A stretch of DNA of 64,000 nucleotides from Gemmatimonadales bacterium. Its GTDB lineage: Bacteria; Gemmatimonadota; Gemmatimonadetes; Gemmatimonadales; JACORV01. Shown here in pieces: positions 27,831 to 35,201 of the stretch (position 1 is the first letter of the stretch; each line of letters opens with the position of its first letter). Where the stretch lies: the NCBI GenBank assembly GCA_035502185.1, contig DATJUT010000045.1, forward strand, positions 31,233 through 95,232, written 5' to 3'. The position numbers and the translations under genes were made by a program. The notes under the pieces are model-generated. The model ran no database searches and was not told the origin of the DNA. It worked only from the letters and a program-made list of their open reading frames with translations.

Positions 27831-29092
27831 CCTCCCCGGGCGTCGCGAGCCCCATCCAGCTGCCCGACCGACCCGTCGTTCCCCGCCCCGTGCACGCGCG
27901 GCTGGTGTGGGACTTCGAGCGGTTCAAGGCCGGCCTGCCGGCCGACCTGCCGGCGCACGTCCGCGAGCACTACCGGGTGGACCTGTCGGGCCAGTACGCG
28001 GGCCGGCGCATCCGCGTCCCGTTCGGCAAGGCGTCCGGCCAGCTCTCGATGACGGCGGCCGAGGTGGAGGCCGACGCCGCGGCCGGCCTCGGCTTCGTGG
28101 TCCTGAAGACGGTGATCGGCGAGGACGCGTCGGGCGCGCGGACGATGGCGCCCTGGGCCGTGAGTGAATCGGCGATGCGGGTCGAGCCCCTCGTCTCCCG
28201 CTCCGGGCGCGAGGGGTGGACGGTCACCTGGAAGGGCAGGGGCTGGGACCGCTCGTTCGAGGAGTACCTCGCGCTCTACCGCGACGCGCTCGCCATCGGC
28301 GGTCGCGCCGCGATGCCGGTGGCCGCGTCGGTCAAGTGCCATCTTCCCGCGCTCGGCGAGCCCTTCCACGAGCCGGAGTACGCCCACACCTTCTCCCGCC
28401 TCGCGGCGGTCGCCGGCGAGGACCTGATCGTTGAGAAGGACTTCTCGCCGACCCTGGCGGGCGACGCGCGCTCCGGCTCGCGCGAGGCGGTGTTGCGGTG
28501 GATCGCCGAGGTGCCCGCGCTGATCCGGCGGCAGGCCCCGCTGGCGCTGGGCCTGAAGCTGATGAACGGGCTGCTGGGCGACGATTTCCAGGTGGAGATG
28601 CTGCGCGCCGCGGCCGGCTCGGGCGCGGATTACCTGGTGCTGTTCAACCGGCTCTTCGACCCGGAGCGCGGCGTCGCCTACGGCGGCTGGGATCTCTCCG
28701 AGCGCAACCTCCGCGTGCTGGACGCGTATCGCGCGTCCACGCCGCTGCCGGTCCGCCAGTCCGACCCGTACGTGGTACGCACCTCGCGGCTGCCGCCGGG
28801 CGCGGTGTTCTCGGCCACCGGCAACATCTGCTCGGGGCGCGTGATGGTGGAGTACGCGCTGCGCGGGGCGATGTCCGGGCAGCTGCACACCTACTTCCAG
28901 CTGCCGTTGGCGCAGTACCCGGCGACCGCGGGCAGCCGCTCCGAGCGCGCCCTCCACGCGCTGGTGTTCGATCCGGAGCAGGGCCTGATCGCCTGGATCG
29001 TCTCGCTGGGCGGGGCCGGCCTCCTGCACCCGCGGGACGGCCTGCTGCACTTCGTGGACATCGCCCATGGGGCCGCCCGGCAAGCCGCCTGA
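27827..29092 (+). CDS. DHODH-like FMN-barrel protein
   Basis: A 421-residue protein. GTG at 27827 overlaps the aldolase stop. PFGKASGQLSMTAAEVEADA and AGLGFVVLKTVIGE resemble the dihydroorotate/dihydropyrimidine dehydrogenase barrel, where a Gly-rich turn leads to the FMN-phosphate site. ADYLVLFNRLFD and the C-terminal FSATGNICSGRVMVEYALRG recall the Asn substrate ligand and the last FMN-phosphate-binding loop (SGxD). True pyrD proteins are 300-350 residues and have a different substrate loop, so the substrate is unknown. No Fe-S motif is visible. Confidence 0.6.
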   Translation: MTSPGVASPIQLPDRPVVPRPVHARLVWDFERFKAGLPADLPAHVREHYRVDLSGQYAGRRIRVPFGKASGQLSMTAAEVEADAAAGLGFVVLKTVIGEDASGARTMAPWAVSESAMRVEPLVSRSGREGWTVTWKGRGWDRSFEEYLALYRDALAIGGRAAMPVAASVKCHLPALGEPFHEPEYAHTFSRLAAVAGEDLIVEKDFSPTLAGDARSGSREAVLRWIAEVPALIRRQAPLALGLKLMNGLLGDDFQVEMLRAAAGSGADYLVLFNRLFDPERGVAYGGWDLSERNLRVLDAYRASTPLPVRQSDPYVVRTSRLPPGAVFSATGNICSGRVMVEYALRGAMSGQLHTYFQLPLAQYPATAGSRSERALHALVFDPEQGLIAWIVSLGGAGLLHPRDGLLHFVDIAHGAARQAA

Positions 29093-29134
29093 CGTCGCCG
29101 CGGGGCCACGCGGCGCGCGCCGCGGCCGCCGACC

Positions 29135-30325
29135 GTGACGGCAGCCGAGTCGCTGGACACGCCGCTCGAGATCACCGGCTGCCGCCTGTGGGTGGTCGCC
29201 GTTCCGCTCGTGGAGCCGTTCCGCATCAGCGGCGGCACCCTCCAGGCCAGGCGCTCCCTGATCGTCGAGCTGACCGGCGCCTCGGGCGCCGTCGGCTACG
29301 GCGAGAGCGCCCCGTTCGAGGCGCCGTTCTACTCCGGGGAGACGCTGCAGTCGTGCACGGGGTGCATCGTCTCACACCTGTTCCCGCGGCTGGCGGGACG
29401 GACGTTCGACTCGCTCGAGGCGGCGGTCACCGCCCTGGAGCGCGGCGTGCGCGGCAACCGGATGGCGCGCGCGGGCGTGGAGACGGCGCTGTGGGACCTG
29501 GTGAGCGCCCGGAGCGGCGTGCCGCTCCGGCTCCTGCTGGCGGCGCAGCTGGAGCGGCTTGGCGTGGCCGAGGAATCCCGGATCCCGTCCACCCGGGTCG
29601 AGAGCGGGGCAGCCCTCGGCATACCGCCGGACGGGCGGATCGAGACGCTGGCGGACCGAGCTCGCGACGCGGTCCGGCGCGGCCACCGGCGGGTCAAGCT
29701 CAAGGTGATGCCCGGCTGGGACGTGGAGCCGGCGCGCGCCGTGCGCGCGGCGGTGGGCGAGGGGGTGCCGGTGTGGGCCGACGCCAACGGCGCCTACGAG
29801 CTGGAGCGCGACCGGGCGGCGCTCGAGGCCCTGGACGGGGAGCGGCTGGCGATGATCGAGCAGCCGCTCCCGCCCGACGACGTGGTCGGCACGATCCAGC
29901 TGAGCCGTGAGCTGCGGACCCCGATCTGCCTCGACGAGTCGCTGACGGACGACGGTGCGGCGCGGCTGTTCCTCGCGTGTGACGGCCCGGTGCTCTGGAA
30001 CCTCAAGGTGCAGCGGGTGGGTGGCCTGTGGGAGTGCACCAGGATCTACCGTCGCGCGATGGAGGCCGGCGTCGCGCTGTGGGCCGGCTCGATGCCGGAG
30101 ACCGGCGTCGGGCTGCATGCGGTGCTGAGCCTCGCCGCGTTCCCCGGCTTCCTCTACCCCTCCGACGCGGCGCCGAGCGCGAGCTGGTACGAGCCGGGCG
30201 CGGACCTGGTGGAGTGGACGATGGACGCCGAAGCGAAGATGCCGGTCAGCGATGTGGCGGGGCTGGGAGAGCTGGGCGTGCGTGACAAGCTGGCCGGGAT
30301 CGGACGGGTCGTCGGTGGGTCGTAG
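29135..30325 (+). CDS. enolase-superfamily enzyme (o-succinylbenzoate synthase/N-succinylamino-acid racemase type)
   Basis: A 396-residue muconate-lactonising-enzyme-type protein. The N-terminal capping domain (PFRISGGTLQARRSLIVEL) is followed by the barrel with the catalytic Lys pair VKLKV (about 188-192), metal ligands in WADANG, IEQPLP and CLDES, and the second catalytic Lys in WNLKVQR (about 291). This lysine-lysine arrangement is shared by OSBS, N-succinylamino-acid racemase and dipeptide epimerases. No men genes are near, so menaquinone synthesis is not supported. The last four residues and the stop lie in the left arm of the repeat element that follows. Confidence 0.8.
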   Translation: MTAAESLDTPLEITGCRLWVVAVPLVEPFRISGGTLQARRSLIVELTGASGAVGYGESAPFEAPFYSGETLQSCTGCIVSHLFPRLAGRTFDSLEAAVTALERGVRGNRMARAGVETALWDLVSARSGVPLRLLLAAQLERLGVAEESRIPSTRVESGAALGIPPDGRIETLADRARDAVRRGHRRVKLKVMPGWDVEPARAVRAAVGEGVPVWADANGAYELERDRAALEALDGERLAMIEQPLPPDDVVGTIQLSRELRTPICLDESLTDDGAARLFLACDGPVLWNLKVQRVGGLWECTRIYRRAMEAGVALWAGSMPETGVGLHAVLSLAAFPGFLYPSDAAPSASWYEPGADLVEWTMDAEAKMPVSDVAGLGELGVRDKLAGIGRVVGGS

Positions 30326-30812
30326 GTTGTGGGTTGTAGAAGTGCTCGCAATGCCACGCTCCGACCCGCCGAGGAACGATCAGCTGGCGGCGCGCTGAGA
30401 GTGTCACCGTTCCCTCGTGAAGGTGCTCAGCTACCAGGACCTCAGGGTGTGGCAGGTGGGGATGGACCTGGTCACTCGGGTCTATCGTCTTAGCCGGCGG
30501 CTGCCCGCGAGCGAGAGATACGGGCTGGCGATCCAGATGCAGCGAGCGGCGATCTCCATCCCGGCCAACATCGCCGAGGGGCACGGCCGTCGTCATCTCG
30601 GCGACAAGCTGCACCACTTCTCGATGGCCAACGGCTCGCTGAAGGAGCTTGAGACTGAGGTGTTGATCTCGGAGCGTCTGGGCTTCGCGACGTCCACTGA
30701 GGTGCAAGGGATCGGGCAGCAAGCGAGCGAGCTGGGACGGATGCTGACCTGCCTGATGCGCAGCCTGCGGCGTCACGGCGTTTCCACCACAACCCACAAC
30801 CTACCACCCGCC
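30314..30812. mobile_element. four-helix-bundle gene element with 24-nt inverted arms
   Basis: The left arm 30314-30337 and right arm 30789-30812 are complementary, including the 16-base core GTAGGTTGTGGGTTGT (30322-30337) and its exact complement (30789-30804); the outer 8 pairs carry one mismatch and one G-T pair. The arms flank a single gene of the 23S-IVS/S23 four-helix-bundle family. The left arm matches the hairpin at 43130-43155 in 24 of 26 bases, and the right arm matches 46406-46427 in 20 of 22. The layout mimics an rRNA intervening sequence, but lies between protein genes. Mobility is inferred. Confidence 0.6.
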
Positions 30813-30818
30813 AACTAG
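30417..30818 (+). CDS. four-helix-bundle protein (S23/23S-rRNA intervening-sequence family, Avd-like)
   Basis: A 133-residue protein with the family pattern: SYQDLRVWQVGMDLV, LPASERYGLAIQMQRAAIS, then IPANIAEGHGRR and SLKELETEVLISERLG. The fold forms a pentameric bundle; relatives are encoded in intervening sequences of 23S rRNA and, as Avd, in diversity-generating retroelements. No reverse transcriptase is nearby. The last residues, STTTHNLPPAN, are encoded by the right arm of the surrounding repeat, so the tail is repeat-derived. The GTG start lacks a strong ribosome site. The gene lies in the apical position of a giant hairpin, and an RNA-binding role on these hairpins is a hypothesis. Confidence 0.85.
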   Translation: MKVLSYQDLRVWQVGMDLVTRVYRLSRRLPASERYGLAIQMQRAAISIPANIAEGHGRRHLGDKLHHFSMANGSLKELETEVLISERLGFATSTEVQGIGQQASELGRMLTCLMRSLRRHGVSTTTHNLPPAN

Positions 30819-30821
30819 AGA

Positions 30822-32546
30822 CTATTCGAAGATCCCGGTAATGCGCTGCAGCAGATTCCTCCGCACCGGCGCCTCGGGCAGATCGCCGGAGGCCCGCATC
30901 GCCCGGTCGAGCGCCCGCTTGAACGTCGTGGCCGATGCGTAGCGGGCGCCGGGATCCATGGACGCGGCTTTCTTCAGCACCCGGATCAGGCCGTCGGGCA
31001 CGTCGTCGCGCGCGGCCTTGAGGTCGGGGAGGGTGCCGCCGACCTGGCCGCGCAGCACGGCCTCGGGGGTCCGCCCCTCGAGGGGCGGCTTGCCGAGCAG
31101 CGCGAAGTAGCCCACCAGGCCGAGCGAGAACAGGTCGCTGCGCGCGTCCACCTGCCCGCCGACGAGCTGCTCGGGCGCCGCGAACTGCGGCGTGCCGGAG
31201 CGCGAGGTGGCGCCGCCCCACATCCGGCCGCGGGGCAGGGCCAGCGCGAGGCCGAAGTCGGTGACGCGCACCCGCCCGTCCGGTCCCAGCAGCAGGTTCT
31301 CCGGCTTGATATCCCGGTGCACCAGCCGCCGCTCGTGCGAGTGCTCGAGCGCGGCCAGGGTGTCGTCCAGGATGCCCACCGTGCTCTCGGGATCCAGCGG
31401 TCCCAGCTCGGCCACGAGCTGCCCCACGTTGTCGCCCTTGACCAGCTCCATCGTGTACCACAGCAGGCCGTACCGCTCGTCGATGTGGTAGATGCTGACG
31501 ATGTTGGGATGCTGGAGGCTGGCGGCGAGCTGCGCCTCCTTGCGGAACCGCTCCACCACCTCGGGGTCGGCCGTGAGGGCCGGATCCAGCACCTTGAGCG
31601 CGACCTCGCGCTCGAGCCGCAGGTCGCGCACCCGGTACACGCGGCCGAAGCTGCCGCTGCCGATGTCGCCCAGCAGCTCGTAGTCGTCGCCGAGGGCCCG
31701 CCGCAGCCGGCCCTCCCACATCTCGGAGCCCGGGACGATCTGCGCGGGCGGCGGGCCGGCCTCGGTCCCGGCGAAGTCGCCCATGTCGGCCGCGAGATCG
31801 GTCAGCATCTCGCCTGCCGTCGGATAGCGCCGCCGGGCGTCGGGGTCGAGGGCGCGCTCGAGCACGCGCTCGAGCGCGGCGGGGCAGGTGGGCCGCAGCT
31901 GGCGCGCCGGCGTGAGAGGCTGGGCCGGCCGCGCGCCCGTCACCGCGAAGTAGAGCACCGCGCCGACCGTGTAGACGTCGGCCCCCGGATCGCCGGGCTC
32001 GCCGCCGCGGATCTCCGGCGCGAGGAATGGGAGGTTGATCGCCGCGTCCGGGATGGCCACCGCGGGCAGCACCTGGTTGGCGTAACGCAGATCGGTGATG
32101 ACCGTGCGGCCCGAGACGTCCAGCATCACCGTGGTCGGGAGGATGCGGCGGATCACGATGCCGCGCACGTTGGCGTGCTCGACACCGTCCAGGAGGTCGC
32201 GCGCCATGCCGAGCACCGCCGGGATCGGCCGCGGCCCCCGCTCGCACGCCTCCTCGAGGCTCTCGCCCTCGATCCACGTGCCGCTGCGCCAGGCCAGATC
32301 GCCCAGCACGCCGGCGGCGTACGCGTGCCTCAGGCACGGGTGGTCGAGCTGCGCCACCACCTCCGCTTCCTTGAGGAACCACGCGCGCCCCGGCGCCGCC
32401 GGGTCGGTGTGGACGCGGAGCGCCACCTGGCGCTTGAGGACCGGGTCGCGGGCGAGGAACAGCAGCCGCTCGTCCGAGCGCGCGACCAGCCGCTCGATCT
32501 CGAACAGGCCCTTGAACTTGGCGACGTAGACGGCGAGGTCGTCCAT
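30822..32546 (-). CDS. tandem pseudokinase-kinase Ser/Thr protein kinase
   Basis: A 574-residue protein. The C-terminal kinase domain (about 275-545) is complete: GSGSFGRVYRV, VALKVL, HRDIKPEN with Asp412, DFGLAL and APEQ. The N-terminal 260 residues are a second kinase fold that has lost its catalytic motifs: the HRD loop reads VIRRILPTTVML and DFG reads TDLRY, while ALRVHT and EAEVVAQLDHPCL remain. It is therefore a probable regulatory pseudokinase. There is no transmembrane helix. The ATG at 32546 is chosen because the kinase fold begins there; an 82-codon upstream extension is low-complexity. It is divergent from the ABC cluster. Confidence 0.85.
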   Translation of the reverse strand: MDDLAVYVAKFKGLFEIERLVARSDERLLFLARDPVLKRQVALRVHTDPAAPGRAWFLKEAEVVAQLDHPCLRHAYAAGVLGDLAWRSGTWIEGESLEEACERGPRPIPAVLGMARDLLDGVEHANVRGIVIRRILPTTVMLDVSGRTVITDLRYANQVLPAVAIPDAAINLPFLAPEIRGGEPGDPGADVYTVGAVLYFAVTGARPAQPLTPARQLRPTCPAALERVLERALDPDARRRYPTAGEMLTDLAADMGDFAGTEAGPPPAQIVPGSEMWEGRLRRALGDDYELLGDIGSGSFGRVYRVRDLRLEREVALKVLDPALTADPEVVERFRKEAQLAASLQHPNIVSIYHIDERYGLLWYTMELVKGDNVGQLVAELGPLDPESTVGILDDTLAALEHSHERRLVHRDIKPENLLLGPDGRVRVTDFGLALALPRGRMWGGATSRSGTPQFAAPEQLVGGQVDARSDLFSLGLVGYFALLGKPPLEGRTPEAVLRGQVGGTLPDLKAARDDVPDGLIRVLKKAASMDPGARYASATTFKRALDRAMRASGDLPEAPVRRNLLQRITGIFE

Positions 32547-32764
32547 GCGCGGGGGAAAGCTAAACGGGAGCGGGCGAGTCGGCAGCGCCGGCACCGCGCG
32601 CTTGACCGCGTCGTCACAGTGTGCCACTGTATTGATGGACCGATACAGTCGGGCGCCGGGGAGGTGGGGCCGGGTTCGGAGGCCGGGGTGCGGGTCGCCC
32701 GGACCCGCCTGACGCGCGGGTGACGCCGGGTCGCGAGGTTGGGACTCCGGCTGGAGGTGGGTGA
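32547..32764. other. 218-base divergent regulatory region
   Basis: The region separates the kinase (minus) from the first ABC permease (plus). It contains three ACTGT/ACAGT half-sites (32616-32649). A TTGACC at 32602 could be a -35 element but no good -10 is spaced to it. Confidence 0.5.
32616..32649. promoter_or_regulatory. operator-like ACTGTAT dyad array
   Basis: ACAGT (32616-32620), ACTGTAT (32626-32632) and ATACAGT (32643-32649) are present. The last two form a perfect 7+7 inverted repeat with a 10-base spacer, and the first two form a 5+5 dyad. TGTAT/ATACA half-sites are typical of PadR- and GntR/YtrA-type regulators of ABC exporters. No such regulator gene is in the window. Confidence 0.5.
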
Positions 32765-35158
32765 ATGGCGCTGCGTGATCTTCGCTACGCACTCCGCTCG
32801 CTCGCGCGGAGCCCCGGCTACGCCGTCGTGGCGGTGCTCTCCCTCGGACTGGGCCTCGGCCTGGTCACGACGATGTTCGCGATCCTCGACGCCACGACCC
32901 ATCCCTGGGTGCCGTTCCGCGACGCGGACCGGCTGTACGCGGTGCGGTTCTGGATGTCCGGCACGGACCAGCGCTTCAGCCCGGGGTGGGCCCTGACGGC
33001 GCTGCGGGCGCGGACCCACGCCTTCGAGGCCGTGCTGCCGTACGGCGTTTCCGTGGCGGACCTCTCCGGGGAGGGCGGCGGGGAAGCCGCCGAGGACCGG
33101 GACGTGATCGCCCGGGCGCCGGTGGCGCTGTTGCGGCTGCTCGACGTCAAGCCGGTGCGCGGCCGGATGCTGGGTGCGGCCGACATCGGCCGGGGCACGG
33201 CGCTGGTGAGCGACGCGCTGTGGAAGCGGCGCTTCGCCGGCCGCCGGAGCCTCGCGGGCGCGACCATCGCGATCGGCGACCGGACCTATGCCGTCGTCGG
33301 CGTCATGCCGGCCAGCGGGGCGAGCTACGTGTTCATGAACGCGTCGGCGTGGCTGCCGCTGCCGGACTCGCTCGCGCTGGGGCCGCGCGAGTTCGACAAC
33401 ATCATCGTGAAGCTGAGGCGCGGGGTGACCCGGGAGGCGGCCACCGCCGAGCTGACGGGCGTCGCGGCGTACCTGACGCGCACCTATCACGCGGAGGGCG
33501 CGCCGTTCGCCTTCTACCTCTGGCCGCTCAGGAACGACCCGATGCGGCTGGGCGACGTCCACTGGGCGATGCTGGGCGCGGCGGTCGCGGTGCTGCTGAT
33601 CGCGTGTGCCAACCTGGCCCACCTGATGCTGGCGCGCGGCCTCGCCCGGCGGCGCGAGGTCGCGCTGCGGCTCGCCATCGGCGCGAGCCGCACGGCCGTG
33701 GTGCGCCACCTGTTCCTCGAGTGCGCGCTGCTCACGGGCGCCGGCGCGGCGCTCGGCGCGGCGCTGAGCGTGTGGGGTGTCGAGGTCCTGCGCAGCAGCG
33801 TCCCGCAGCAACTCTGGTGGCGGGGCATCGTGCGGCCCGAGCTGAGCTGGCGCGTGTTCGCCCTGACGTCGTTCGCCGCCGCGACCGCGGCGGTGCTGTT
33901 CGGCCTGCTGCCGGCGGTCCGGGTGGCGCGGGCGGTGAGCCTCGACGAGCCGCTCAAGGACGGGGCCGGCACCACCAGCCGCACGCGGCAGCGCTACAGC
34001 GGGCTGGTGATCGCCGAGGTCGCGCTCGCGCTGGTGCTGCTGATGGGGGCGGGGCTCCTGCTCAAGGTCGTGCGCCGCACCGCGTCGTACGAGTTCAACT
34101 TCCCCGCGCGGCAGCTGCTGCGCAGCGGCCTGTTCCTCCGCAAGGCCGCCGCCGGCGGCGGGTTCGACCTGCTCGGCACGGAGCTGCGGGTGGTGGCCAG
34201 TCTCAGGCAGGTGCCGGGCGTCGTGGACGCCGGGGCGACGAGCAGCGCCACCCCGGCGGGCCTGGCCGTGACGGCGGAGCTGGCGGGGGACTCCACCCGG
34301 CTGTTCAACACCCACAGCTACGCCGTCGTCACGCCGGCCTACCTTCGCACCATGGGGCTCCCGGTGCTCGAGGGCCGCGACTTCGAGGACGGCGACCTGA
34401 CCGGCGAGGGAGTCGCGATCCTCAACAGCGTGGCCGCGGCGCGCCTCTACCCGAGGCAGCATGCCGTCGGACGGATGGTCAAGCTGGGCGTGGCATCGTC
34501 GAACGCCCGCTGGCTGAAGGTGGTGGGCGTGTGCCGGACGCGCGCGGAGGGCCCGCCGGGGACCGCGGAGTTCAACGCCGAGGTGTACGTGGTCCGGCCG
34601 CCGGAGCCCGGCCAGCGCTTCGCCGAGGTGTTGATCCGCACGGCGGGCACGGATGCGCGCACCATCGCCGCCGTGTCGGCGAAGCTCGCGACCCTCGGGC
34701 CCGGCATCGGGTCGTACGTGTCCGAGTACCTGTCGTGGTGGGAGGCGGACCTGAAGGCGCAGGGCTTCCTCGCCGAGCTGTTCGCGATGATGGGCGGCTT
34801 CGCGCTGCTGCTCGCGTCGGTCGGCATCTACGGGGTGCTGGCGTACGCCGTCAACCGGCGGGGGCGCGAGTTCGCCGTGCGCATCGCGGTCGGCGCCGAG
34901 CGGCGGGACATGCTCAAGCTGGTCCTGCACGACGGGCTGGTGATGACGCTGGCGGGAACGGCGCTCGGCGCGTTCGTGGCGTTCTGGGCGACCGGTCTCC
35001 TCGCGGCCTTCCTCGAGGACCAGCAGGTGCTGCCCACCGACGTCCTGACCCTGATCGCGGCGGAGGTCGTGCTGATCGCCGTCGCGACGGCGGCCTCCCT
35101 GGCGCCCGCGCTGCGGGCCATGCGCGCGGACCCGATCGAGATCCTGAGGGCGACCTGA
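32765..35158 (+). CDS. FtsX/MacB-type ABC transporter permease (ADOP-like), permease 1
   Basis: A 797-residue membrane protein. It begins MALRDLRYALRSLARSPGY, the typical start of acidobacterial duplicated orphan permeases. A first helix, a large periplasmic MacB-PCD domain (about 50-260), three helices of the first FtsX unit (260-425), a second periplasmic domain and the C-terminal FtsX unit (about 675-790, ending MRADPIEILRAT) follow. The usual role is mechanotransmission for lipid, peptide or drug export with a separate ATPase. No ATPase is adjacent; the nearest is at 39809. It is 43 bases upstream of a paralogue. Confidence 0.9.
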   Translation: MALRDLRYALRSLARSPGYAVVAVLSLGLGLGLVTTMFAILDATTHPWVPFRDADRLYAVRFWMSGTDQRFSPGWALTALRARTHAFEAVLPYGVSVADLSGEGGGEAAEDRDVIARAPVALLRLLDVKPVRGRMLGAADIGRGTALVSDALWKRRFAGRRSLAGATIAIGDRTYAVVGVMPASGASYVFMNASAWLPLPDSLALGPREFDNIIVKLRRGVTREAATAELTGVAAYLTRTYHAEGAPFAFYLWPLRNDPMRLGDVHWAMLGAAVAVLLIACANLAHLMLARGLARRREVALRLAIGASRTAVVRHLFLECALLTGAGAALGAALSVWGVEVLRSSVPQQLWWRGIVRPELSWRVFALTSFAAATAAVLFGLLPAVRVARAVSLDEPLKDGAGTTSRTRQRYSGLVIAEVALALVLLMGAGLLLKVVRRTASYEFNFPARQLLRSGLFLRKAAAGGGFDLLGTELRVVASLRQVPGVVDAGATSSATPAGLAVTAELAGDSTRLFNTHSYAVVTPAYLRTMGLPVLEGRDFEDGDLTGEGVAILNSVAAARLYPRQHAVGRMVKLGVASSNARWLKVVGVCRTRAEGPPGTAEFNAEVYVVRPPEPGQRFAEVLIRTAGTDARTIAAVSAKLATLGPGIGSYVSEYLSWWEADLKAQGFLAELFAMMGGFALLLASVGIYGVLAYAVNRRGREFAVRIAVGAERRDMLKLVLHDGLVMTLAGTALGAFVAFWATGLLAAFLEDQQVLPTDVLTLIAAEVVLIAVATAASLAPALRAMRADPIEILRAT

Positions 35159-35201
35159 TGGCGGCCCCGCGCCGCGGCGTCGCGGGCCCGAGGGCCGCGT
35201 G

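Noticed and set aside
29135-30325. menC (o-succinylbenzoate synthase of menaquinone synthesis)
   Set aside because: The catalytic pattern is shared with racemases and epimerases, and no other men genes are adjacent.
30417-30818. Diversity-generating retroelement with the four-helix-bundle protein as Avd
   Set aside because: No reverse transcriptase, template repeat or variable repeat was seen near the gene.
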